Shown here one piece after another: positions 50,142-58,763 of a DNA stretch of 64,000 bases; positions within the stretch are counted from its first letter, which is position 1; each line of letters starts with the position of its first letter. The position numbers and the translations under genes were made by a program. Location: positions 317,924 to 381,923 of the forward strand of contig NZ_FCOU01000012.1 in the NCBI RefSeq assembly GCF_900046475.1. Direction: 5' to 3'. The notes under the pieces were generated by a model that was not told the origin of the DNA, made no database searches, and saw nothing but the letters and a program-made list of their open reading frames with translations. This stretch comes from Collinsella ihumii. GTDB taxonomy: Bacteria; Actinomycetota; Coriobacteriia; Coriobacteriales; Coriobacteriaceae.

Positions 50142-51428
50142 TCAGCGCGACGCGGTTCCGACGCATTCGGTAAGAAGGAACCTCCAAGCAGGGATGACCT
50201 CAATCAAGACCTCGTCCTGCTCGATGGTCTCTTCTTCCTCTTTGGTGACGATAACCAGCCGCTCGATAGCGGTGTCTGCTTTGGCCAGCCGGACGAGATT
50301 GCCGATTTCACGGCCGCGCGCTTCCCCTGCGATTGAGTAGGCAACCTGGACCGCCAGCCGTGCCTCAGGCAGATAGAAGTCCACGTCGATGCCGGTTTTT
50401 GAAGACTTTGCATAGTGGAGGTCGGCCCCAAAGCGATCATAGAGGGCAACGGCTATCTCGTTTTCCAGAAGGGCTGTCTCACGGTCGACGATAAACAGGT
50501 TGAGCAGCCCGTTATCCGAGAAGTAGTACTTGGGGCTTCCCTCGCGCTCAACGAATTTCGCCGTGGCATTAGTGATTCTGAACAGGAGATACGCCTCTTG
50601 TGCATATTCGAGGTACGCTATCAACGTATCTTTCGAGATCGAGAATCCGATATTTTTCAAGGTGTTGTGGAGCGTCGAGAACGAAACCTCGGTGCGGACC
50701 ACCTCGGCGATTTTCTTCATGAGCACACGGAGCGCGTCGACATTGCGCACGCTGTAGCGAGCTGCGATATCTCCGAGAAGCACCTTCTGGTACACGTTTT
50801 CAACATATTCGCGAGGAGAGACGTAGCGCAGCGATTCGGGGAACCCGCCAAGTTGATAGAACGTGTCGAAATGGCGCGCGATGCGTCCGATTTCGCGCGT
50901 CGTGAAAAGGGCGGTTTCAGTGCGCGCCTGCTGCCTTGCATCAAGATACTCATCAAAGCGGTAGGGGGTTACGTGCAATGGAAAGAAGCGACCTCCCAGC
51001 GTCGAGGAAATCTGCCTGCTGAGCATCGTGGCGTTGCTGCCTGTGATGTAGACGCGCTCACCGGCGTCGGCGAGCCTGCGGGCAAACTTCTCCCAATGCG
51101 CGATGTTTTGGATCTCGTCGAAGAAGAAGTAGCCGCGCTCGTCGCTCAGCTCGTTTTGCACGAGCAGGATATCCTGAAAGTCTCTCGCTGAAAAATCTGC
51201 AAGCCGCTCATCTTCGAAGTTGATATAGATGATGCGCTCCCAAGCCACGCCATGAGCGACGAGGTCCTGCACCACGCTATACAGGAGCGTCGACTTTCCT
51301 GCACGGCGCAAACCGGTGATGACATAGTTTGCCTCGGGGTCGAGTTCGTATCTACGTGGAACGATGTGTGCGTTGCGGATGATTTCATGCTGATCGAAGA
51401 TGATTCGCTTAAGTGCTGCGTGGTTCAT
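50142..51428 (-). CDS. AAA ATPase with DUF4143-type C-terminus
   Basis: The 428-residue protein has a P-loop GLRRAGKSTLLYSVVQDL (about residue 40), Walker B as YFFFDEIQN, sensor YITGSNATML and the FDTFYQLGGFPE segment typical of this family. The C-terminal DUF4143 part shows FSDNGLLNLF and GIDVDFYLPEARLAVQV, a nuclease-like D-x-D fold that seems structural. Such ATPases are widespread in gut bacteria and their role is unknown. The base composition is less GC-rich than its neighbours. Two palindromic operators lie 15-70 bases before the ATG. The ribosome-binding site is weak. Confidence 0.85.
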   Translation of the reverse strand: MNHAALKRIIFDQHEIIRNAHIVPRRYELDPEANYVITGLRRAGKSTLLYSVVQDLVAHGVAWERIIYINFEDERLADFSARDFQDILLVQNELSDERGYFFFDEIQNIAHWEKFARRLADAGERVYITGSNATMLSRQISSTLGGRFFPLHVTPYRFDEYLDARQQARTETALFTTREIGRIARHFDTFYQLGGFPESLRYVSPREYVENVYQKVLLGDIAARYSVRNVDALRVLMKKIAEVVRTEVSFSTLHNTLKNIGFSISKDTLIAYLEYAQEAYLLFRITNATAKFVEREGSPKYYFSDNGLLNLFIVDRETALLENEIAVALYDRFGADLHYAKSSKTGIDVDFYLPEARLAVQVAYSIAGEARGREIGNLVRLAKADTAIERLVIVTKEEEETIEQDEVLIEVIPAWRFLLTECVGTASR

Positions 51429-51442
51429 ACGGCGTCATCCAA

Positions 51443-51498
51443 TCTGTCGAATATACTCGACAGAATCATATACTTTTTGTCGAGTACATTCGACAAAA
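51443..51498 (-). promoter_or_regulatory. Two matched palindromic operators over the ATPase promoter
   Basis: TCTGTCGA-N6-TCGACAGA (51443-51464) and TTTTGTCGA-N6-TCGACAAAA (51475-51498) share TGTCGA-N6-TCGACA and lie 33 bases apart centre to centre, about three helical turns. A likely -10 TATGAT (minus strand, 51465-51470) sits between. The layout fits a dimeric repressor binding cooperatively. No gene for such a regulator is next to it. Confidence 0.75.
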
Positions 51499-51555
51499 GA
51501 GAGCGTATTGCTGTGCGGACGGAACAGTTCGCGTTGAGTACGGCCCGCGGCCTTT

Positions 51556-51870
51556 TTAAGAGCGACCGTCCTGCTCAAGGAGCCAGCCAAGCGCGTAGAC
51601 CTGCTGGATGCCGTCGTGCGAGATGGGCCTGACGTCATCCAGGGTGATGAGATACTTCGGATGATTGTCTCGAACGGACTTCAGGGGGGCAGCTCGCGCT
51701 CGAGCGCGGCGGGATTGGCGACCGTTTCCGCGACCTAGTAGTGCACCATGCCGTTTGCCCCGTTGGCGATGAAGTCGATTTCGCCAGCAGGCGTCTTGTC
51801 AACGACGCGTTCGACCCTCGCCGACAGGGGGACGGCCGATCCGAGCCGGCGCATCGTCTCCCCGCGCCTG
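51556..51870 (-). pseudogene. Remnant of a DUF4143-type ATPase, C-terminal part
   Basis: On the minus strand the bases encode DKTPAGEIDFIANGANGMVHY, a stop (TAG), then VAETVANPAALERELPPLKSVRDNHPKYLITLDDVRPISHDGIQQVYALGWLL to a TAA at 51558-51556. This is the usual end of a DUF4143 ATPase, in which the residue at the stop is normally Gln, so one CAG-to-TAG change explains it. The upstream frame is degraded and the N-terminal about 350 residues are absent. It lies just upstream of the intact ATPase on the same strand but is not a copy of it. Confidence 0.8.
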
Positions 51871-51958
51871 TCGCTGCGCACGAAGTGAGCTGCGCTCGCC
51901 GAGCAGCTCGAAGCCCTGACCGGGGAGGCAATGCCCGCAAGACGGCGCGGACTGGCGG

Positions 51959-52236
51959 CGGGTCTGCCGGGCGCGCCAGCCCGCCCGGTTTTTGGCATGT
52001 ATAAAGCGCTGATAAACCCACAGGTAGCGAGCACTCGCGTGCATAAAAATCAGCTCAAAGTAAAACCCATCAAGGACACAGGTTGAGTTTGGTGCGATTT
52101 TTGAGTGCCTTTTCACCCTATGCGCCGTACCCCTCGACAAAACCGCAGGATTCAACTGGGCTTTTGTCGAGAGGTACGGCGCATGTGGGCAGAAGGCACT
52201 CAAAAATCGCACCAAACTCGTATACATGGTTTTTGG
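51959..52236. repeat. 279-base direct repeat, copy 2, with a long hairpin
   Basis: This is the second copy of the block at 49627-49905, with the same hairpin at 52085-52219. The two copies flank the ATPase gene and the ATPase remnant. The hairpin half is nearly unchanged between copies while the left half differs at several bases. Confidence 0.9.
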
Positions 52237-52493
52237 GTCGGACACCACGGCAGATGCTCGACGGATCTCATGCCGGCGACCGATGCGGACTGAATCAACG
52301 ATCGTTTCCCGAGGCGAGTGCACCCAGCTGAAAGACGCGGAGCTTTCGCAGGCGCCCCACCACCCACTCCATTCAACTAAAACATTTCCAGCACTTTTCC
52401 AAACCGTTAACGGACGGTTCGACGCTTTACTTAACCAGAGTGCTGGTTTATACCATTATCCACGGAGGATGAGATATCTAGGAGGTACGGAAG
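52237..52493 (+). promoter_or_regulatory. Promoter region of the peptide-binding protein gene
   Basis: TTTACT (52426-52431) and TATACC (52449-52454) are 17 bases apart and form a fair promoter. An inverted repeat CCAGCACT (52388-52395) and AGTGCTGG (52439-52446) encloses the -35 region, and AACCG...CGGTT lies between, so a regulator may bind here. No gene is seen in the rest. Confidence 0.5.
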
Positions 52494-54188
52494 ATGGCAA
52501 GCGAATCGAATCGTATGCCCATGATGGGCCGCAGGCAGTTTATCGGCAGTGCCCTTGCGGTGAGCGCCCTGACCGCGCTTGCCGGATGCAGCGGCGGCAC
52601 CGGGTCCACGAGCGGGTCTGCGCCGACCGGCGATACGGGCAGCGCCTCGTCGGGCGACAACGTCATGAGCATCTACACGAGCGAGCCTGCGTTCATCGAT
52701 CCGTACAACGCAAAGGAAGTCCAGGGCACCATGGTCGTGCTCGCGTGCTTCGACACGCTCGTCTCCTGGGACTGGGACACCAACACCGCGGTGCCCCTGG
52801 CCGCAGCCGAGCTTCCGTCGCTTTCGGATGACAAGCTCACCTACACGTTCAAGCTGCGCGAGGGCATGACCTTCCACAACGGCGATCCCGTCGACGCCGC
52901 CTCGTTCAAGCGCGCGTGGGAGCGCCTGGCCGACCCCACGATGTCCACGCCGTCCGATATCGGTTACCACCTGCAGCCGGTCGCGGGCTATCAGGGCATG
53001 GTCGACGGCAACGCGACCGAGATGAGCGGCCTTGCCTGCCCCGACGACCTCACCTTCGAGGTGACGCTCACCGCACCCATGGCCGACTTCCTGGCCGTCT
53101 GCTGCCACCCGGGCCTCTCGCCCGTGCCGCAGGCCGCTATCGACGACCCGGCGACCTTCCTCGAGCAGCCGATTGGCAACGGCCCGTTCATGCTCGACGA
53201 GCCCTGGCAGCACAACCAGTACATCTCCTGCTCCCGCTTCGAGGGCTACTACGGCGATGCGCCCAAGCTCGACGGCGTGTACTTCGCCATCCACAGCCAG
53301 CCCGACACGGCGTTCAACGAGTTCGAAGCCGGCTCGCTCGATTTCGCCCAGATTCCGTCCGGCCGCATTCAGCAGACGATCGACGCTTACGGTCAATCGG
53401 ATGACGGCTACACGGTCGAGCCGGGCAAGCAGGTGCTCGTGGGCAGCCAGGTCTCCACGTACTTCATCGCCCTCAACACGCAGGACGATCTGCTTTCCAA
53501 CGTGGACCTGCGCCGCGCCGTGTCGCTCGCGATCAACCGCCAGAACATCGTCGACACGCTGTTCGAGGGGACGCGCGAGGTGGCCGACACCATCTTCCCG
53601 CGCGCCATCGACTCCGACGACGAGAACATCTGGCAGTACTGCACCTACGATCCCGAGCAGGCCGCCCAGCTGCTCGACGCGGCCGGCTACCCGGCGGCCG
53701 ACGACGGCAGCCGCGGGCTCACGCTCACGCTGAGCTACGACAGCGGGCGCGGCCACGAGGACATCATGAGCTCCATCCAGGCGGACCTCGAGGCCGTGGG
53801 CATCACGGTCACCCAGGACACGGCCGAGTGGGCGGTGCACCTCACCAAGATGAGCGAGGGCTCGTTCCAGATGGCGCGCAGCGGTTGGACGGCGGACTAT
53901 CCGACCATGGACAACTTCCTGTACCCCAACTTCTACAGCACCGCGGCCGACAACTACCCGCACTACAACAACCCCGAGGTCGACGCGGCGATCGATGCCG
54001 CGCGCCAGATCGAGGACGAGGACGAGCGCAAGGCCGCCTATCGCAAGGTCTGCCATATGATCGGCGAGGACATGCCGCTCGTGCCGATCATGTACTACGC
54101 GCATAACTACGTGGGCTCCGAGCGCGTCCAGTCGTTCTACTACGACGCGCAGCAGCATCCCGACTTCAGGACTGCCGAGCTGGCGTAA
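52494..54188 (+). CDS. Oligopeptide ABC transporter substrate-binding lipoprotein
   Basis: The 564-residue protein belongs to the SBP family 5 (OppA/DppA). It has a lipoprotein signal MGRRQFIGSALAVSALTALAGC (Cys about 32), with an RR pair and thus possibly Tat-dependent export, then a Gly/Ser/Thr linker. Family motifs are KLTYTFKLREGMTFHNGDPVDAASFKRAW and RRAVSLAINRQNIV, then MARSGWTADYPTMDNFL. It captures peptides outside the membrane. No permease or ATPase gene is nearby, so it either serves a distant Opp system or works alone. AGGAGGTA precedes the ATG. Confidence 0.9.
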   Translation: MASESNRMPMMGRRQFIGSALAVSALTALAGCSGGTGSTSGSAPTGDTGSASSGDNVMSIYTSEPAFIDPYNAKEVQGTMVVLACFDTLVSWDWDTNTAVPLAAAELPSLSDDKLTYTFKLREGMTFHNGDPVDAASFKRAWERLADPTMSTPSDIGYHLQPVAGYQGMVDGNATEMSGLACPDDLTFEVTLTAPMADFLAVCCHPGLSPVPQAAIDDPATFLEQPIGNGPFMLDEPWQHNQYISCSRFEGYYGDAPKLDGVYFAIHSQPDTAFNEFEAGSLDFAQIPSGRIQQTIDAYGQSDDGYTVEPGKQVLVGSQVSTYFIALNTQDDLLSNVDLRRAVSLAINRQNIVDTLFEGTREVADTIFPRAIDSDDENIWQYCTYDPEQAAQLLDAAGYPAADDGSRGLTLTLSYDSGRGHEDIMSSIQADLEAVGITVTQDTAEWAVHLTKMSEGSFQMARSGWTADYPTMDNFLYPNFYSTAADNYPHYNNPEVDAAIDAARQIEDEDERKAAYRKVCHMIGEDMPLVPIMYYAHNYVGSERVQSFYYDAQQHPDFRTAELA

Positions 54189-54262
54189 GCGATTCGCCTT
54201 TCTCGTGCCGTCCCGCGATCCCGCCATCCTCCTTGTATCGTTGCGGACGGCGTCATGAACCT

Positions 54263-54295
54263 GCCCCTGGCCACCTTTCTCCAACGGCCAGGGGC
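54263..54295. terminator. Hairpin after the peptide-binding protein gene
   Basis: Arms GCCCCTGGCC and GGCCAGGGGC surround ACCTTTCTCCAAC about 75 bases after the stop. There is no T tract on either side, so termination is plausible rather than certain. Confidence 0.5.
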
Positions 54296-54349
54296 ATCGC
54301 TGTATCGAGCGGTCGGGCTCCTCCCCGATGGCGGGTATCGGAAAAACGG

Positions 54350-54410
54350 GGGACGGGTGCCATGGGCCTGCCGTTTGCCAGGGAGGCGGCAGGCCCATGG
54401 CACCCGTCCC
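54350..54410. repeat. Palindrome family D
   Basis: A 24-bp arm beginning GGGACGGGTGCCATGGGCC is inverted perfectly at 54387-54410 around a 13-base centre. It lies between the convergent peptide-binding and amylosucrase-like genes. It shares only GGGACG with families A and B. Confidence 0.88.
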
Positions 54411-54429
54411 GATTTGCTCGGCGGTCAGC

Positions 54430-56680
54430 CTACTTGAGCATCCAGATGAAGCTCCAGCTCGGCATGTCGACGGTGGCGACCTCGGCGGTCGTGCCGCTCA
54501 TCAGGTCGGTGTAGGTCGCCGTCTCCGGCATCCAGACCGTCTTCGCGTCGTCGCTGAAGTTGAAGACCGCGTGCAGCTCGCGCCCGCCGGCGCGGCGCAC
54601 GATCCACAGGATCGAGGTGTCGCTGTAGTCCTTGGTGCAGACCTCTGCCTCGGCGCCGAAGATCGCCTCGGTGCGGCGGATGTCCTCGAGCTGCGCGAGC
54701 GCGCTGAAGATGCGCTGCTGGATCGTGCCGGGCTTCTCGATGTTTTCCGTCAGCTCCCAGTCGAACGCGCCGCGGTGGATGTAGCGGGAGTCGGCGGCCT
54801 TCTCGGGATCCTCTTTGTAGGAGTAGTCGTTCACCTGGCCGATCTCGTCACCGCTGTAGATGATGGGCAGGCCGGACTGGGTGAACATGTAGGCGTGCAG
54901 CATGATGTCCTTGCGGATGGCCACGTCCATGGCCGCCTCGTCGCCCTCGAAGCCCGCCGCCTCGATGCCGCACATGGACGCGGTGGTGCCGCAGAAGCGC
55001 GCGTCGCCCGTCACGGGGTCGGCGTTGTACAGCTCGCCGCGCGAGACGCTGCCGGGCGCGACGCCGCAGAAGTAGTCGTTCAGGAACTGCTTGTGCGGCA
55101 CCTCGGCCATGCCCCATGCGGACAGTGTGCCGTAGTCGAGGCCCCAGCCGATATCGTCATGGCAGCGCAGGTAGTTCAGGAACGTGTACTCGCGCGGCAA
55201 CCCGAAGACGGCGTCGAGCTGGGAGCGCAGCAGGCGCGTGTCGCGGCAGGCCACGGTGTTCCAGGTCGTCGCCATGGTGGTGACGTTGTAGAGCATGTGG
55301 CATTCGGGCTTCTCGACCGTGCCGAAATATGGCACGACCTCGACCGGCGCCATGACGACCTCTCCCAAAAGCACGATGCCCGGGCAGACGATCTCGCCGA
55401 TCATGCGCATCATGCGCACGATGGTGTGGACCTGCTTGAGGTTGCGGCAGTTGGTGCCGAGCTGCTTCCAAATGTAGGGCACCGCGTCGATGCGGATGAT
55501 GTCCATGCCCTGGTTCGCCAGGAACAGGAAGTTGTACATCATCTCGTTGAACACGCGCGGGTTGCGGTAGTTGAGGTCCCACTGGTAGGGGTAGAACTGC
55601 GTCATGACGCACTGGTCGAGCTCGGGCAGGTAGGTGAAGTGGCCGGGCGCGGTGGTGGGGAAGACCTGCGGGACGTCGCGGGTGTAGCGGTCGATGATGC
55701 CCTGGTCCTTCACGAAGAAGTAGCGGCTCATGTACTCGCCCTCGCCGGCGCGGGCGCGGCGGGCCCACTCGTGGTCCTCGGAGGTGTGGTTCATGACGAA
55801 GTCCATGCACAGGCTGATGCCGCGCGCATGGCATTCGTCGGCGAGGTGGGCGAGGTCGTCCATGGTGCCGAGCTCGGGCTTCACGCGGCGGAAGTCGGAG
55901 ACCGCGTATCCTCCGTCGGAGCGGCTCTTGTCCGCCGGCGTGTCGAGGAACGGCATCAGGTGGAGGTAGTTGACGTTGCACTGCTGGACGTAGTCGAGCT
56001 TCTCCTCGACGCCCTTGATGGTGCCGGCGAAGTTGTCGATGTACATCTGCATGCCGAGCATGTCGCTCGCGCGATACCAGGCGCCGGCGGTCTCGCGCTG
56101 GGCGTCGAGCTCCTTGAGCTTGGCGCTGCGCTCGTCGAAGAAGCGCTTCATCTGGTCGCAGAGCTCGGCGAACATGTCGCCGTTGTCGTAGAGCTCCATG
56201 TAGAGCCAGCGCAGCTCGTCGTGATGGCGGGCGAGGCGCTCGGCGAAGATTTTGTCCGCGGCCTCCTTCTGGGCCTTGGTCATGCGGGCGCTTGCAGGCT
56301 TTGCGGCTGCGGGGGACGCGGTCTTGGGCGCGGCCTTCTTCGCGGCGGCCTTCGGCTTGGGTGCGGCCTTGGCCTTGGGGGCCGCGGCGGTCGGCTTCTT
56401 GGCCGTCGATGTCGCGGAGCCGGCCCGTGCCGCCGTCTTCCTGGTCGCGGCGGTCTTCGTGCCGGCCGCCTTGGACGTCGCCTTCTTCGCGGCCGACGGC
56501 TCCTTGCCCGCGGCGCTCGCGGAGCCGGACGCGGGGTCGTCGGTTAGGATGGGGTCGGAGGGGAGCTGTCTCTTATACTCATCTAGATGTGTATAAGGGA
56601 CAGGGCTTGGCCTTCGGGGCTGCGGGGGTGTCGGTTACGACGGTTTCCTGCGATGCGGCAGGTTGAGGAGTCTCTGCCAT
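54430..56680 (-). CDS. Amylosucrase-like GH13 enzyme with H1-like N-terminal tail; reading frame broken by artefact
   Basis: The catalytic part (54430-56283) is a GH13 subfamily 4-type enzyme. It has an N-terminal helical domain, region I FVMNHTSEDHEW, the nucleophile in MDIIRIDAVPYIW, the acid/base Glu in GIVLLGEVV and the transition-state Asp in LRCHDDIGWG. It should split sucrose and pass glucose to an alpha-glucan. Before it, the same gene encodes about 120 residues rich in Ala, Lys and Pro (KPKAAAKKAAPKTASP), like a histone-H1 tail. The ATG is at 56680 with GAAAGGA upstream. The synthetic mosaic end at 56566-56603 interrupts this tail, and simple removal does not restore the frame, so some bases are lost. 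Confidence 0.8.
56566..56603. other. Head-to-head Tn5 mosaic ends (library artefact)
   Basis: CTGTCTCTTATACTCATCT is followed by AGATGTGTATAAGGGACAG, two near-perfect inverse copies of the tagmentation mosaic end with one error each. It lies in the N-terminal tail of the amylosucrase-like gene. Confidence 0.95.
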
Positions 56681-56916
56681 GTGACGTGTTCCTTTCGCGG
56701 CGAAGCATGGGAAAATGAACGGGACAATTGTATGCTCTCGCGCGTCACCCGCATGCCGGACCGATGCAAATTAGCCCGATGAGCTGCAAGGATGTATATT
56801 TTCAACGGCATCCAGCAGGCATGAGGGAACATTATGTGTAATCGGTTTCACATATGGGCGAACCGTATCCGGCAGGACGGCGGGACGGGATGCGGCGAGG
56901 CGGAAAGGGGTTTCGC

Positions 56917-57831
56917 ATGGCTATCGAGAAGGTCGCAATCGTCGGCAGGGGAGCGGTCGGGCTTCTGCACGGCACGGTCATCGCCGAGCATCTCGGCTGC
57001 GACGCCGTCGAGTTCGTGATGGATGACGAGCGCTTTGCGCGCAAGGGCGCCGATGCCGTCATGGTCAACGGGTCGCCCTGCCCGATCCGGACGATCCCGG
57101 CGAGCGCGGCGGTGCCGGTCGACCTGGTCATCCTGGCCGTCAAGGGGCCGGGGCTCGTGGGCGCCCTCGACACCATGGAGCTGCTGGTGGGCCCCGACAC
57201 CAAGATCATGTCGCTGCTCAACGGCGTGATGAGCGAGGAGCGCGTGGCGGAGCGCTACGGCTGGCAGCGGACCGTGATCTCCATCACGCAGGGGATGGAC
57301 GCCGTGTTCATCGGGGGAGAGCTCACGTTCTCGCATCCGGGCGAGATCCGCTTCGGCGCCGCCCCGGGCACCGAGCCGGGCGTGGTCGAGGACATCGACG
57401 GGTTCTTGGACCGCGCGGGCATCGTGCACGCGGTCGAGGAGGACATCCGCCACCGGATCTGGACGAAGCTCATGCTCAACGTGGGCGTGAACCAGACCTG
57501 CATGGTGTACGGCGGGACCTATGGCTCGGTGTGCGATGAGGACGGCGAGCAGTACCGCAGCCTGGTCGCCGCCATGCGCGAGGCGCGCGTCGTGGCGCGT
57601 GCCGAGGGCGTCGCGGTGACGGAGGACGACCTGACCCAGATGGTCGAACTGCTCCGGACCCTCGATCCGGAAGGCATGCCCTCCATGGCGCAGGACCGCA
57701 TCAACAGGAAGCCGACGGAGGTCGAGGAGTTCTCGGGCACGATCATCCGCCTAGCCGAGCGCCACGGCGTGCTCGTGCCGCAGAACCGGTGGCTGTACGC
57801 CCAGATTCGCGCCATCGAGGCCGCCTGGTAG
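56917..57831 (+). CDS. panE: 2-dehydropantoate 2-reductase family protein
   Basis: The 304-residue protein is a ketopantoate reductase (ApbA/PanE): N-terminal Rossmann fold KVAIVGRGAVGLLHG (in place of GxGxxG) and the VKGPGLVGAL segment, then LLNGVMSEE, the catalytic Lys region RIWTKLMLNVGVNQTCMVYGGTYG and the C-terminal PSMAQDRINRKPTEVEEFSG. The last segment with a conserved Glu is typical. NADPH reduction of ketopantoate to pantoate is the known role, but many paralogues act on other keto acids. GGAAAGGGG lies upstream of the ATG. It is monocistronic. Confidence 0.85.
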   Translation: MAIEKVAIVGRGAVGLLHGTVIAEHLGCDAVEFVMDDERFARKGADAVMVNGSPCPIRTIPASAAVPVDLVILAVKGPGLVGALDTMELLVGPDTKIMSLLNGVMSEERVAERYGWQRTVISITQGMDAVFIGGELTFSHPGEIRFGAAPGTEPGVVEDIDGFLDRAGIVHAVEEDIRHRIWTKLMLNVGVNQTCMVYGGTYGSVCDEDGEQYRSLVAAMREARVVARAEGVAVTEDDLTQMVELLRTLDPEGMPSMAQDRINRKPTEVEEFSGTIIRLAERHGVLVPQNRWLYAQIRAIEAAW

Positions 57832-57849
57832 ACTCGGTCGGCTGCAGGA

Positions 57850-57940
57850 GGGGGTTCGTTGGGGACGGGTTCATTTCAACCCATGGCGGCGCTCCGCGCG
57901 CCGCCATGGGTTGAAATGAACCCGTCCCCAACGAACCCCC
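57850..57940. repeat. Palindrome family B, full inverted pair
   Basis: A 43-base arm beginning GGGGGTTCGTTGGGGACGGG and containing TTCATTTCAACCCATGG is followed by its perfect inverse after a short centre. It lies between the convergent panE and transglutaminase genes, seven bases from the latter's stop. Degenerate relatives are at 12027-12128. Confidence 0.9.
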
Positions 57941-57947
57941 TGCCGGC

Positions 57948-58757
57948 TCACACCCGCATGCTCTGGTCGCGCACCGAGATGAAGAGCTCCTGGCGCTGGT
58001 CGGCGCCCCCGCGGAACACGCCGGCCTCGATGGGGCAGTCGGAGAAGTCGCGCCCGTGCGCGAGCTCGATATAGTCGTCGTCGACGTCGCGGTCGTTGGT
58101 GGGGTCGATGCCGCGCCAGCGGGACCCGTCGTGCACCTCCACCCAGGCGTGCGTGGCCCCGTCGCCCACGATGAGGCCGTTGACGTAGCGGGCCGCCGCG
58201 CCCAGCGACCGCAGCGCAGCGATTAGGATGTGCGCGTAGTCCTGGCAGACCCCTCGACGCTGGGCGAACGCCTCGGAGGCGCTGGTGGTGGTGAACGTCG
58301 ACCCCGGTTCGTAGGACATGGCAGCATGCAGCGCGCCCGAGATGCGCCGCACGCAGCCCCACAGGTCGCCCGCCACATCCGCTGAGTCCCGCCCGGCCGC
58401 GTCGCGCGCGAAGGCCGCGATGCCCTCGTCGCAGGCGGCGAGGGCGGACGGCCGCCGGTACATGGGGTGCGCGTGCTCGCAGGGCTGGTCGGCGCGGTCG
58501 ACCAGTACCCGGCCGGCGGACAGAAACGAGAACTCGTCGTGCTCCGCCGCGATCCTCCCGGCGAGCACGGCGTTTCCGAACCCGTCGGTAAGCTCGAGCA
58601 GCCGCGTGTCGGGTGTCACCACGGTCTGGGTGCTCAAGACCGTCTGGCCGCCCGCGCTTTTCGGGCGGCACCGCAGCAGGAAGTCGTGCTCGCGCACGGG
58701 CTCGCTCAGATGGAGGGCGGTCTCGAACGAATAGCTGAGGATGCGCATACGCCTCAC
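57948..58757 (-). CDS. Transglutaminase-like protein
   Basis: The 269-residue cytoplasmic protein has an N-terminal beta domain (MRILSYSFETALHLSEPVREHDFLLRCRP) and a transglutaminase core with Cys in QRRGVCQDYAH, His in ATHAWVEV and Asp in GIDPTND. It belongs to the bacterial family encoded with alpha-E and ATP-grasp proteins. The start may be the GTG at 58757 or the ATG at 58748. It lies six bases after the alpha-E gene. The substrate is unknown; the trio is thought to make or break peptide-type bonds. Confidence 0.88.
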   Translation of the reverse strand: MRRMRILSYSFETALHLSEPVREHDFLLRCRPKSAGGQTVLSTQTVVTPDTRLLELTDGFGNAVLAGRIAAEHDEFSFLSAGRVLVDRADQPCEHAHPMYRRPSALAACDEGIAAFARDAAGRDSADVAGDLWGCVRRISGALHAAMSYEPGSTFTTTSASEAFAQRRGVCQDYAHILIAALRSLGAAARYVNGLIVGDGATHAWVEVHDGSRWRGIDPTNDRDVDDDYIELAHGRDFSDCPIEAGVFRGGADQRQELFISVRDQSMRV

Positions 58758-58763
58758 CCCGTC

